Part shown: positions 7,064 through 14,975 of the stretch, piece by piece
Layout of the letters: each line of letters starts with the position of its first letter
Numbering within the stretch: the first letter of the stretch is position 1
DNA from: CAZJKO01 sp964546995
GTDB lineage: Bacteria; Bacillota_I; Bacilli_A; RF39; UBA660
Length of the DNA: 34,271 nt
Direction: 5' to 3'
Assembly: GCA_964546995.1 (NCBI GenBank)
Contig: CAZJKO010000006.1
Coordinates: 1 to 34,271 of the forward strand
The notes under the pieces: model-generated
Databases searched by the model: none
Seen by the model: the letters and a program-made list of their open reading frames with translations, nothing else
What the model was told of the DNA's origin: nothing
Made by a program: the position numbers and the translations under genes

Positions 7064-8173
7064 TTGAAAAAAGTAGTAGTAGGAATGAGTGGGGGAGTCG
7101 ATTCCTCCGTTGCCGCCATTTTATTAAAAGAACAAGGTTATGAAGTCGTAGGACTCTTTATGCGTAACTGGGATAGTTCCATTAATAACGATGTACTAGG
7201 AAATCCCGATTTAAACAAATACGACATCTGCCCTCAAGAACAAGACTATAACGACGCCAAAAGCGTCTGTGAAAAAATAGGAATTCCCCTATATCGCATC
7301 GATTTTATTAAAGAGTATTGGGACCATGTATTTACCTACTTCTTAGAGGAATTAAAAAAAGGTCGAACGCCAAACCCCGATATCATGTGTAACAAATACA
7401 TCAAATTCGACTATTTCCTAAAAGAAGCAAAAAAGTTAGGAGCCGATTACATTGCCACAGGACACTACGCCAAAAGAAAAGATCATTTTTTAGTAAAAGC
7501 CAAAGATGAAAACAAAGATCAAACTTACTTTCTTTCTCAATTAAGTAAAGACCAATTAGAAAACGTTTTGTTTCCTCTAGGAGATCTTACCAAAAAAGAA
7601 GTAAGAGAAATCGCTCAAAAACAAGGACTCATCACCGCGACAAAAAAAGATTCTACTGGAATTTGCTTTATCGGAGAACGACATTTTACAGAATTTCTTC
7701 AAAATTATTTACCAAATAAAGAAGGAAATATTGTCGATATCGATTCTAACAAAGTATTAGGAAAACATATCGGTCTCATGTATTATACCATCGGGCAACG
7801 AAAAGGATTAAATATTGGCGGAACAAACGATAAATTATTTGTCGTTGGAAAAAATTTAAAAGAGAATATCCTCTATGTTGCAGAAGGAGAAGACAATCCC
7901 TATCTATATTCAACGAGTTGCATTGTCGAATCAATCAATTTCAACTGTGAACTTCGTCCAACTAAATGTATGGCAAAATTCCGCTATCGCCAAAAAGATA
8001 TTCCCGTAGAAATAACATATTTGAACGAGAAGGAAGTGCAACTACATTATCAAGGAGTAAAAGCCGTAACACCAGGACAAGCCTGTGTTTTCTACGATAA
8101 AGATATTTGCCTCGGAGGAGGAATCATCAAAGAAGTACAAAAATTTGACACTAAATTGTGGTATTTATTATAA
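7064..8173 (+). CDS. mnmA: tRNA-specific 2-thiouridylase MnmA (TrmU)
   Basis: MnmA adds sulfur to C2 of U34 in tRNA-Lys, -Glu and -Gln, taking it from a cysteine-desulfurase relay and using ATP to adenylate the base. The 369-aa protein has the PP-loop SGGVDSS (9-15), FMRNWDS, NPDIMCNKYIKF with the catalytic Cys109, ATGHYA (131-136) and GICFIGER with the second catalytic Cys201. The C-terminal beta-barrel region (TPGQACVFYDKDICLGGGII) is complete. The start is a TTG at 7064 preceded by GGTGAT; it gives the family N-terminus MKKVVVGMSGG. The upstream ATG at 7046 falls inside the promoter. Confidence 0.96.
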   Translation: MKKVVVGMSGGVDSSVAAILLKEQGYEVVGLFMRNWDSSINNDVLGNPDLNKYDICPQEQDYNDAKSVCEKIGIPLYRIDFIKEYWDHVFTYFLEELKKGRTPNPDIMCNKYIKFDYFLKEAKKLGADYIATGHYAKRKDHFLVKAKDENKDQTYFLSQLSKDQLENVLFPLGDLTKKEVREIAQKQGLITATKKDSTGICFIGERHFTEFLQNYLPNKEGNIVDIDSNKVLGKHIGLMYYTIGQRKGLNIGGTNDKLFVVGKNLKENILYVAEGEDNPYLYSTSCIVESINFNCELRPTKCMAKFRYRQKDIPVEITYLNEKEVQLHYQGVKAVTPGQACVFYDKDICLGGGIIKEVQKFDTKLWYLL

Positions 8174-8193
8174 AAAGTTGACAGAATTTTATC

Positions 8194-8222
8194 TTGACTA
8201 TTTACACAAAGAAAGATAGAAT
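8194..8222 (+). promoter_or_regulatory. Promoter of the HTH gene
   Basis: TTGACT (8194-8199), 17-bp spacer, TAGAAT (8217-8222). A second TTGACA at 8178-8183, 16 bp further up, makes a direct repeat of TTGAC that could be part of an operator, perhaps for the gene's own product. Confidence 0.65.
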
Positions 8223-8243
8223 GTATTTAGGAGGAATGATCAA

Positions 8244-9011
8244 ATGGAGAGTTTGAATCACATTTTAACGGAGCTAGGAATTTCAAAAGTGCGTTTAGCA
8301 AAGTATTTAGGCGTTTCTAGACAAATGTTATACAATTACTTAGCTACTCCACATTTAGAAGACTGGCCCAAAGAAAAAGCAGCCAAACTCCTAAGTCTAC
8401 TAGGAATCAAAGAAGAAAAAGACTTATCATCACTAAATGTGAATGGAGAATATATCATTGAAGTAGAAGGAAGATTAAACGAAGGCGTAAAAGATACTTC
8501 AAATAAAGAAGTCATTGCTGACTTAAAAGGGTTTAACAAAAAAGAACAAGAAATCTTAGCGGATATCATCACGTTATTAAAAGAAAAATTATCTGAAGAC
8601 AAAAGCAAAGACACTTATAATACGTATCGCTATCTTTATCATTTTCTACAATCGTTAGAAACAAACAAAGAACTAAGATACATTTTAGGATATATGTCTA
8701 AATCGTTAGGATTTACAGAACCAATGGAATTTGCATTCAATAAAGATCAACAATTTATCTTTGAAAGTATCTTATTTTCAGCAATGACTCTATACAATAA
8801 TGGCGGAGCATCGCGAACCAAACTTGCGGAAAGCCATCGTCGTTTTGTACAAGATATCGAACACAAAAACGAAGAAAAACTAAGTAGAACTCAAGAACTA
8901 AATACCATCAAAGTACAAGCATTAAAAGAATTAGGATACACAGCAATCACAGAAGATAATGCCAAAGAAGTCTTCGAAAAAATAGCAGAAATCCAATCTC
9001 GTAAAGTATAA
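8244..9011 (+). CDS. Helix-turn-helix (XRE-like) protein with long helical C-terminal region
   Basis: Residues ~4-55 form a lambda-repressor-like HTH: LTELGISKVRLAKYLGVSRQ, then MLYNYLATP. The remaining ~200 residues are helical and charged; I do not recognise them. The final third (IEHKNEEKLSRTQELNTIKV) reads as a coiled coil. The protein is 255 aa and lacks membrane segments. AGGAGG precedes the ATG by 9 nt. It stands alone with its own promoter. A plausible role is a DNA-binding regulator with an oligomerisation or sensor tail; the target is unknown. Confidence 0.75.
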   Translation: MESLNHILTELGISKVRLAKYLGVSRQMLYNYLATPHLEDWPKEKAAKLLSLLGIKEEKDLSSLNVNGEYIIEVEGRLNEGVKDTSNKEVIADLKGFNKKEQEILADIITLLKEKLSEDKSKDTYNTYRYLYHFLQSLETNKELRYILGYMSKSLGFTEPMEFAFNKDQQFIFESILFSAMTLYNNGGASRTKLAESHRRFVQDIEHKNEEKLSRTQELNTIKVQALKELGYTAITEDNAKEVFEKIAEIQSRKV

Positions 9012-9050
9012 GACAAAATAACATTTGTTTTATACTTTTTTATAAAAAGA

Positions 9051-9080
9051 TTGAAAAAACATTTTCTCCTTTGATATACT
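9051..9080 (+). promoter_or_regulatory. Promoter of the 82-aa gene
   Basis: TTGAAA (9051-9056), 18-bp spacer, TATACT (9075-9080) with TGA directly before it (extended -10). Confidence 0.65.
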
Positions 9081-9115
9081 AAAATAAGTATAAAATAGAG
9101 TAGGGGAATAATGTT

Positions 9116-9364
9116 ATGAGTGATGAAAAGAAAATTAGAATAGTTATATTAATCATTTTTATCTTCACAATGTTTTGTTATGCCAATATATTAATGGAGA
9201 ACAACAATAACAAAGAACCACAAGAAAACATCCAACCGAAAGAAAAACAAGATCAAATAAATAAGGATCAATTGAACAAATTACAAAGTTTGATGAAACA
9301 AAATTTAATTTCAAAGGAAAACATCGACGAATTGTATCAATTTCCTGGTCATAACAAACAATAA
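9116..9364 (+). CDS. Small N-terminally anchored protein of unknown function
   Basis: The 82-aa protein has one hydrophobic helix at ~8-27 (IRIVILIIFIFTMFCYANIL) and then a polar Asn/Gln/Lys-rich region (~28-60), with a short helix at the end containing SLMKQNLISKENIDELYQF. The tail resembles the short helical SHOCT-like element (LxxLxxxGxIxxEEF), but the match is weak. AGGGGAA is ~9 nt before the ATG. It is monocistronic, with a promoter and a terminator of its own. Confidence 0.65.
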   Translation: MSDEKKIRIVILIIFIFTMFCYANILMENNNNKEPQENIQPKEKQDQINKDQLNKLQSLMKQNLISKENIDELYQFPGHNKQ

Positions 9365-9396
9365 ATCGTAGTTCGAATAATTATCCTTCTAAAACA

Positions 9397-9421
9397 AAAA
9401 ACTCGCTTAAAACGAGTTTTT
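9397..9421. terminator. Terminator after the 82-aa gene, also facing the lipoprotein gene
   Basis: AAAACTCG (9398-9405) pairs with CGAGTTTT (9413-9420) around a 7-nt loop with T on one side and A on the other, so it can work in both directions. Confidence 0.8.
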
Positions 9422-9485
9422 ATAGTATAAAAGGATAATAACAAGGAATATAGAACTTCCTATAATATATATTATGTTAACTTCT

Positions 9486-9932
9486 TTATAGAATAATTTC
9501 AAATTCAATATTATTACTAACAATACCTGAATAAAATAAAATATGATAAGTATCTCGTTTTGGTACATCGTATACAATGGTATAAGTTGTTTTTTGTTTA
9601 GACGGTATCGTAATTGCATCCGATGATGACACATTATGATATGTCTTACCATCAATTAATAATTGATAACTAGTATCTGCAGAAATTATCTGTGACGTTT
9701 TATCCGTATTTTCTATTTCAAATTCAACAATCAAAAACTGATCATGAATCGGTTTTTCTAGTTGATCAATAGATTCAACAATACGGTAATCGGTCATAAC
9801 AAGATTAAAAGAATCGATCTTTGCATCTTCATGAAGGAGAAAACTAGTTTTATTCGTTCCTTCCTTTAAAGAAAGGTCATTACAACCAAACAAGAAACAA
9901 GATACAACAAACAATAAAATAATTTTTTTCAT
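9486..9932 (-). CDS. Lipoprotein with a DUF4352-like immunoglobulin-like domain
   Basis: The N-terminus MKKIILLFVVSCFLFGC is a lipoprotein signal with lipobox LFGC and the acylated Cys at 17. The mature part is a ~120-residue beta domain: FLIVEFEIENTDKTSQIISA, then SYQLLIDGKTY and YTIVYDVPKRDTYHILF, the pattern of DUF4352 surface proteins. It would sit on the outer face of the membrane. Function is unknown. Two adjacent ATGs (9935, 9932) follow AGGGTGATC; I use the inner one. It is divergent from the DUF1540 gene, with ~100 bp carrying both promoters. Confidence 0.75.
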   Translation of the reverse strand: MKKIILLFVVSCFLFGCNDLSLKEGTNKTSFLLHEDAKIDSFNLVMTDYRIVESIDQLEKPIHDQFLIVEFEIENTDKTSQIISADTSYQLLIDGKTYHNVSSSDAITIPSKQKTTYTIVYDVPKRDTYHILFYSGIVSNNIEFEIIL

Positions 9933-9950
9933 CATGATCACCCTACTCTT

Positions 9951-9979
9951 ATTATAAGAAAAAAATAGGGGAGTTTCAA
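9951..9979 (-). promoter_or_regulatory. Promoter of the lipoprotein gene
   Basis: On the minus strand: TTGAAA (9974-9979), 17-bp spacer, TATAAT (9951-9956). The leader is about 10 nt. Confidence 0.7.
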
Positions 9980-9987
9980 TGAAATTT

Positions 9988-10016
9988 GTATAAAAGAAAA
10001 CGTTTTTGACATAATA
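9988..10016 (+). promoter_or_regulatory. SigG/SigF-type promoter of the DUF1540 gene
   Basis: GTATA (9988-9992), 17-bp spacer, CATAATA (10010-10016). This fits the forespore SigG pattern (GHATR, 17-18 bp, CATWHTA). No vegetative promoter with sensible spacing is visible. The palindrome AAAACGTTTT lies in the spacer. Confidence 0.5.
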
Positions 10017-10036
10017 ATAATGTAATGGAGGTTAAT

Positions 10037-10231
10037 ATGAAAACAAATCATAATATCAAGTGTGATGTAGAAAGTTGCAAACACAACAATTGCAAGGAAA
10101 ACTGTTGTTCCTTAGATGAAATTAAAGTAAGTTGTACATGTAATAGTGATGACGCAACGGAAAAAGAGGTAACAATATGCGAAAACTTTGAATGTGATTC
10201 ATGTACTAAAAATGATCAAGATAATGACTAA
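10037..10231 (+). CDS. Cysteine-rich DUF1540 protein
   Basis: The 64-aa protein matches DUF1540: CDVESCKHNNCKENCCSLDE, then IKVSC and a late TICENFECDSC. About ten cysteines in conserved positions suggest metal binding or disulfides; no biochemical role is established for the family. The start at 10037 has GGAGG 5 nt upstream; an ATG at 10025 in frame overlaps that site. Its promoter looks sporulation-specific. Confidence 0.8.
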   Translation: MKTNHNIKCDVESCKHNNCKENCCSLDEIKVSCTCNSDDATEKEVTICENFECDSCTKNDQDND

Positions 10232-10260
10232 CTCCCCTATTCTTTTCTCTTTAAAATAGA

Positions 10261-10293
10261 AAAAACGTAAATAAAATGAGTTTACGTTTTTTT
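10261..10293. terminator. Bidirectional terminator between DUF1540 gene and deoB
   Basis: AAAAACGTAAA (10261-10271) pairs perfectly with TTTACGTTTTT (10281-10291) around a 9-nt loop, with T following on the plus strand and A runs feeding the minus direction. Confidence 0.85.
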
Positions 10294-10301
10294 AATATAA
10301 C

Positions 10302-11465
10302 CTAATCTAATTGATCTAAAACACTATCACCAAAAGGTGGAAGTGGAATATCAAAATTCTCTGCAATTGTCGCACCAATAGCTGCAAATGTTTCTAGAGG
10401 TTCCAATCTCTTTGGATCTTTAAAATTTCGACTGAAAAAGATAACAGGGACATTCTCTCTAGTATGATTGGTTCCACTAAAAGTTGGATCATTCCCATGA
10501 TCAGCCGTAATAATCAACAAATCATCAGTTCCTAATTTATTTAACATCAAAGGGATTTCGACATCGAGTTCTTCGATTGCTTTCGCATATCCTTCAAGAT
10601 TCCTTCGATGTCCTTCCGTATCAAAGTCACTCAAATTACAAAAACAAAGTCCAGTAAAGCTTTTATCCATCACACTACTAAATTTGTTAATTCCCTCTCG
10701 ATTGTTTTCTGCTTTCATCACTTTCGTAATCCCCTCTCCATCGAAAAGATCACTAATTTTTCCAATACTAATAACGTGATATCCTCGCTCTTTCATACAA
10801 TCCAAAACAGAATTTTGTGGCGGTTTAACGGCATAATCTTTTCGATCTGTCGTAAACCGAAATTTCCCAGGTTTTCCCGTAAAAGGCCTTGCAATCACTC
10901 GTCCGATACGCAAATCTTCACGAAACGTAATTTTACGAATTTTCTCACAATACTGATATAATTGTGCTGGAGAAATGATATCTTCATGTGCGGAAACCTG
11001 CAAATTAGAATCACTAGAAGTATAAACAATTAACGAACCATAATTCATTTGACTCTCGCCGAGCGCCGCAATAATTTGTTCAGCCTCCCCTACTTTATTT
11101 CCAATGACTCGTCTACCCGTCACCCGTTCAATTTGATCGATAAGCTCCCTTGGAAACCCTCTTTCATGAAAAGTATGAAATGGATACTGATTTCGAACCC
11201 CCATCATTTCATAATGGCCTACCATCGTATCTTTCCCCAAATTAGTAGGTTTCGCAATCGTATAATAAGCATCTACTTCAGAGTTTTCATCCATATTGAT
11301 AGTATTTAAAAAACCAAGTTTCTTAAGATTTGGAATAAATAAATCGTATTGTTCTCGAATGTGTCCCAAAGTAGAAGAACCGACATCACCATAGCGATCA
11401 GCATCTTGTGCTTCCCCTACTCCTAACGAATCTAATACTAGTAAAAATACTCTTTTAAAACGCAT
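10302..11465 (-). CDS. deoB: Phosphopentomutase
   Basis: DeoB interconverts ribose-1-phosphate (or deoxyribose-1-phosphate) and the 5-phosphates, a cytosolic step of nucleoside salvage that uses two Mn2+. The 387-aa protein belongs to the alkaline-phosphatase superfamily: VFLLVLDSLGVGEAQDADRY with a metal Asp at 12, GKDTMVGHYEMMG, and the C-terminal ITADHGNDPTFSGTNHTREN metal site. Length is normal. AAGGAGAGG precedes the ATG. It follows xerD by 12 nt, matching the ripX-drm pair of Bacillus, though the purine nucleoside phosphorylase gene is not next. Confidence 0.96.
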   Translation of the reverse strand: MRFKRVFLLVLDSLGVGEAQDADRYGDVGSSTLGHIREQYDLFIPNLKKLGFLNTINMDENSEVDAYYTIAKPTNLGKDTMVGHYEMMGVRNQYPFHTFHERGFPRELIDQIERVTGRRVIGNKVGEAEQIIAALGESQMNYGSLIVYTSSDSNLQVSAHEDIISPAQLYQYCEKIRKITFREDLRIGRVIARPFTGKPGKFRFTTDRKDYAVKPPQNSVLDCMKERGYHVISIGKISDLFDGEGITKVMKAENNREGINKFSSVMDKSFTGLCFCNLSDFDTEGHRRNLEGYAKAIEELDVEIPLMLNKLGTDDLLIITADHGNDPTFSGTNHTRENVPVIFFSRNFKDPKRLEPLETFAAIGATIAENFDIPLPPFGDSVLDQLD

Positions 11466-11477
11466 AATACCTCTCCT

Positions 11478-12374
11478 TTACTCTTTCCTATCTCGAGGAT
11501 GATACATATGATATTCCTCTTTCATTTGTTCATTCGAAATATGAGTATAAATTTTTGTAGTAACAACATCAGAGTGTCCCAACAATTCTTGAATACTTCG
11601 AAGATCCGTTCCTCTTTCTAATAAATGTGTCGCAAAACTATGTCGCAAAGTATGAGGAGACACATTAGAAGGAAGACCTTTCTTAGAAAGCAAATCCTTA
11701 ATAATTAAAAAGAAAGCCTGCCTCGAAATTCCCTTGCCATGATTATTGAGAAAGAGCATATCCGAGCGACATGGTTTGACGAGCAAATGCCTAACACTCA
11801 AATAAGATAAAAGGGAATCCCTTGCATATTCCCCCAAAGGAACCATTCTCTCTTTACTTCCTTTTCCCATAATGCGAATAATACAATTTTCATAATCGAT
11901 ATCATTCATGGTAAGACCAACTAATTCGCTAACACGAAGTCCTGTACCATACATTAATTCTAACATAGCTTTATTGCGATAGTCAAATGGCGTCTTTAAA
12001 GGAATATCCAAAAGCTTATCCACTTCTTCAACACTCAAAGCACGAGGAAGTTTCTTTTGAAGTTTAGGCCGACTAACAAAACAAGCCACATCTTGGTTCA
12101 CTAATTTCTCACGATATAAATATTGATGAAAACTCTTAATACTCGTAAGTTTATGGGCAACGGTACTCACTTCATCGTTATGAGCCTCTAACGCTTTTAA
12201 ATAGCTTAAAATATGATGGGTCTTAATATCGCGACAAGAAGAAATTCCTTCCTCCCGTAAAAAAGATAAGTATCCTTCTAAATCGTATCGATAGGACAAA
12301 AGAGTATGCGAAGAAAGACCCTTTTCAATAGAACAGTATTGTAAATAATCTTTTAGATTAAAATCAAGTTCCAT
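11478..12374 (-). CDS. xerD: Tyrosine recombinase XerD
   Basis: XerD acts with XerC at dif to resolve chromosome dimers. The 298-aa protein has the N-terminal core-binding domain (LSSHTLLSYRYDLEGYLSFL) and the catalytic domain with all expected residues: Arg147 (GTGLRVSELVGL), Lys171 (MGKGSKERMVPL), His241 and Arg244 (HTLRHSFATHLLERG), His267 (LLGHSDVVTT) and the nucleophile Tyr276 (KIYTHIS). It resembles the chromosomal XerD more than an integrase; the linkage to deoB supports that. GGTGAT is its ribosome binding site and a TATAAT (12396-12401) lies upstream with a poor -35. Confidence 0.93.
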   Translation of the reverse strand: MELDFNLKDYLQYCSIEKGLSSHTLLSYRYDLEGYLSFLREEGISSCRDIKTHHILSYLKALEAHNDEVSTVAHKLTSIKSFHQYLYREKLVNQDVACFVSRPKLQKKLPRALSVEEVDKLLDIPLKTPFDYRNKAMLELMYGTGLRVSELVGLTMNDIDYENCIIRIMGKGSKERMVPLGEYARDSLLSYLSVRHLLVKPCRSDMLFLNNHGKGISRQAFFLIIKDLLSKKGLPSNVSPHTLRHSFATHLLERGTDLRSIQELLGHSDVVTTKIYTHISNEQMKEEYHMYHPRDRKE

Positions 12375-12429
12375 CTTATCACCACTTTAATATTTATTAT
12401 ACACGAATTTGGAAGAAAGTGCTATTCCC

Positions 12430-12459
12430 TTGTAGAAAGGAAATAAAAAATGATATAAT
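12430..12459 (+). promoter_or_regulatory. Promoter of rarA
   Basis: TTGTAG (12430-12435), 18-bp spacer, TATAAT (12454-12459) preceded by TGA (extended -10). GGTGATC follows 7 nt later, so the leader is very short. Confidence 0.6.
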
Positions 12460-12476
12460 AAAAAAAGGTGATCAAG

Positions 12477-13718
12477 ATGAACAATGAACCTCTCGCTAAA
12501 AAATTAGCTCCCAAACATGTATCGGAAATCATTGGACAAAAACATCTTTTAGGAGAAAATCAAGTGTTGTCTAATTTATTGAAAAACAAAAAATTATTTT
12601 CGATGATTTTATATGGAAAGCCAGGCATAGGAAAAACGTCTATTGCCAACGCAATAGTAAACGACTTAGGAATACGTTACCGCTTTTTTAACGCTGTAAT
12701 CAACAATAAAAAAGATTTTGATATCATTTGCGAAGAAGCCAAAATGTATGGTGGAATTGTCCTCGTCATGGATGAAATTCACCGTTTAAATAAAGATAAA
12801 CAAGACCTACTTTTACCGAATTTAGAAAGTGGTCTAATTACCTTAATTGGTATGACAACATCGAATCCCTATCACGCCATCAATCCTGCCATCAGATCGA
12901 GGTGTCAACTATTCGAATTAAAAGAATTAGAGCAAGAAGAAATCAAAGAAGGCCTAAAGAGAGCGATAAAGCATCCTGATTTAGAAGGAATCGACATAGA
13001 GGAAAAGACAATCGATTACATCGCAACCCTCTCTGGAAACGATCTTCGATATGCTTACAATCTATTAGAAATTGCTTTTTACGCATCGACGGACAAACGT
13101 ATTACCATCGATCACATAAAAAAAATAAATAATAAACCTGTTTTCTTTCACGATAAAAACGAAGATGGTTACTACGATGTTCTAAGTGCCTTTCAAAAAT
13201 CGATAAGAGGAAGCGATGTCCATGCTGCCCTACACTATTTAGCAAGACTGATCGAAGCGGGAGATTTAGATAGTATCTATCGTCGAATGAGTGTCATTGC
13301 CTACGAAGATATCGGTCTGGCTAACCCATCGATCGGACCAAAAGTCATGGCTGCCATTCATGCATCAGAATTAGTAGGACTTCCTGAAGCAAGAATTCCC
13401 CTAGGAACGATCGTCACAGAAATGGCCTTATCTCCCAAATCTAACACAGCTCACATCGCCCTCGATAAAGCCTTAGAAGACATCGAAACAGGAACAACTG
13501 GATCCATACCCAAACACATCAAAAATGGAAGTCCAGACTATCTTTATCCCCATGATTTTGAAAACAGTTATGTCGTTCAACAATACCTACCGGATAAGTT
13601 GAAAGATAAACAGTACTACCAACCAAAAACAAATGGTTATGAAGCAAATATATATAGCACCTATCAAACCATCGAACGATTAAAAAAAGAAAAAAAGAAC
13701 GCAAAAACAAGGAATTGA
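12477..13718 (+). CDS. rarA: Replication-associated recombination protein RarA (MgsA) AAA+ ATPase
   Basis: RarA/MgsA/WRNIP1 proteins act at stalled replication forks as clamp-loader-like ATPases. The 413-aa protein has Walker A GKPGIGKT (47-54), Walker B VLVMDEIHR (~96-103), sensor 1 GMTTSNP, the arginine-finger region INPAIRSRCQLFEL, and the C-terminal tetramerisation domain with HAALHYLARLIEAGDLDSIY, RRMSVIAYEDIGLANP and the final LPDKLKDKQYYQP. I start at ATG 12477, with GGTGATC upstream, rather than the GTG at 12468 that forms part of that site. Confidence 0.95.
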   Translation: MNNEPLAKKLAPKHVSEIIGQKHLLGENQVLSNLLKNKKLFSMILYGKPGIGKTSIANAIVNDLGIRYRFFNAVINNKKDFDIICEEAKMYGGIVLVMDEIHRLNKDKQDLLLPNLESGLITLIGMTTSNPYHAINPAIRSRCQLFELKELEQEEIKEGLKRAIKHPDLEGIDIEEKTIDYIATLSGNDLRYAYNLLEIAFYASTDKRITIDHIKKINNKPVFFHDKNEDGYYDVLSAFQKSIRGSDVHAALHYLARLIEAGDLDSIYRRMSVIAYEDIGLANPSIGPKVMAAIHASELVGLPEARIPLGTIVTEMALSPKSNTAHIALDKALEDIETGTTGSIPKHIKNGSPDYLYPHDFENSYVVQQYLPDKLKDKQYYQPKTNGYEANIYSTYQTIERLKKEKKNAKTRN

Positions 13719-13763
13719 AAGGCGTTTTTTTATTTAGGAAAACAAACGATTGAACCAAACACA

Positions 13764-13787
13764 AAAAGCATGCAAAACATGCTTTTA
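13764..13787. terminator. Bidirectional terminator between rarA and dnaJ
   Basis: AAAAGCATG (13764-13772) pairs with CATGCTTTT (13778-13786) around CAAAA. It overlaps the dnaJ stop. A weaker hairpin with a T7 tail (AACGC 13698, GCGTT 13722) lies over the rarA stop. Confidence 0.75.
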
Positions 13788-14912
13788 TTCTTGATTTTTC
13801 TTTACAAATTGCTCAAATTGGGTAATCTCACTATCACGAAGAGCAGTTTCACTCAACTGTTCGAATAGTTTCTTTTGGTCACGTGAAAGCTTCTTTGGTG
13901 TAACAATTTTCATGACGAGATACATATCTCCCTTACGTCGCATCGATTCATTATCGATTCCTTTTCCTTTGATACGTTGCTTATCGCCGTGATCTGTCCC
14001 AGCGGGAACAGTAAGCTTTACATTGCCGTAGAGTGTTGGAATATCTTTCTTACATCCCAAGACTGCTTCCGTAATCGTAAGCGGTACTTCTAGATAAATA
14101 TCGTCGTGATCTCTTACAAAGAATTCGTGCTCTGAAACAACAAATTCTAAATAAAGATCGCCATTGGCACCACCATTGTTACCTGCTCCACCCTTACCTG
14201 GAACACGAAGTCGATTTCCTGTATCGACTCCCTTAGGTACCGTAACACTGATCGTTTGATTCTTCTTAATTCGTCCCTTTCCTCGGCATTCTGGACAACT
14301 CTTCTCGTAAGTTTTACCTTTTCCATGACACGTAGGACAAGTGGTCTTTGTAAGAAACGAACCAAATAAAGTTCTCTGTTCAGAGGTAATCGTACCACTA
14401 CCGTGACATTCCTCACACGTTTTCTCATCGAAGCCACCTTTACCATGACAATGTTCACATTCTTCCATAACATCGAGAGTAATATCTTTTTTGCAGCCAA
14501 ACACAGCTTCTTCAAAAGACAGCTTCATTCTCATCAATGTATCACTACCACGAGTAGAACGATTGCTAGAACGAGACCCAAACGAAGAGGACGAAAAACC
14601 TCCTCCGAAAATATTGTCAAAGATATCCGAAAAGTCGAATCCCGAAGCATCGAATCCACCAAAGCCAGAGAATCCACCTGGACCCCCTTGTTCAAAGGCA
14701 GCGTGTCCAAATTGATCGTATTGCTTCCGTTTGTTCTCATCCGATAAAACAGCATAAGCTTCTTGAACTTCTTTAAACTTTTCTTCCGCATCAGCTTCTT
14801 TATTAATATCTGGATGATACTTCTTTGCTAAACGCCGAAAAGCACTCTTCAACTCATCTTGTGTTGCACTCTTACTAACACCCAACACTTCATAATAATC
14901 TCTTTTGGCCAT
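13785..14912 (-). CDS. dnaJ: Chaperone DnaJ (Hsp40)
   Basis: DnaJ delivers unfolded clients to DnaK and stimulates its ATPase. The 375-aa protein has the J domain (RDYYEVLGVSKSATQDELKS, HPD in KYHPDINK), a Gly/Phe-rich linker (GGPGGFSGFGGFDASGFDFS), four zinc-binding CxxCxGxG repeats (CEHCHGKG, CEECHGSG, CPTCHGKG, CPECRGKG) and the C-terminal client-binding domains. I start at ATG 14912, which gives the family N-terminus MAKRDYYEVLG; an in-frame extension of ten residues upstream has no family similarity. Last gene of the hrcA operon, separated from dnaK by a hairpin. Confidence 0.97.
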   Translation of the reverse strand: MAKRDYYEVLGVSKSATQDELKSAFRRLAKKYHPDINKEADAEEKFKEVQEAYAVLSDENKRKQYDQFGHAAFEQGGPGGFSGFGGFDASGFDFSDIFDNIFGGGFSSSSFGSRSSNRSTRGSDTLMRMKLSFEEAVFGCKKDITLDVMEECEHCHGKGGFDEKTCEECHGSGTITSEQRTLFGSFLTKTTCPTCHGKGKTYEKSCPECRGKGRIKKNQTISVTVPKGVDTGNRLRVPGKGGAGNNGGANGDLYLEFVVSEHEFFVRDHDDIYLEVPLTITEAVLGCKKDIPTLYGNVKLTVPAGTDHGDKQRIKGKGIDNESMRRKGDMYLVMKIVTPKKLSRDQKKLFEQLSETALRDSEITQFEQFVKKNQE

Positions 14913-14945
14913 ACTTCTTTTCCTTTCTTCAAAATAACACAAGAC

Positions 14946-14969
14946 AAAGTTCTAGTCTCCTAGAACTTT
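14946..14969 (-). other. dnaK-dnaJ intergenic stem-loop
   Basis: A perfect 10-bp stem (AAAGTTCTAG 14946-14955 with CTAGAACTTT 14960-14969). In the transcript the loop is GAGA, a GNRA-type tetraloop. Only a broken U run follows (CTTTGTCTTG), so it is more likely a partial terminator, processing site or stability element that sets dnaJ below dnaK. Confidence 0.7.
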
Positions 14970-14975
14970 ACCCTT

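Noticed and set aside
9407..9655. 82-aa minus ORF ahead of and within the lipoprotein gene region
   Set aside because: It overlaps the lipoprotein gene in another frame and begins with no usable ribosome binding site.
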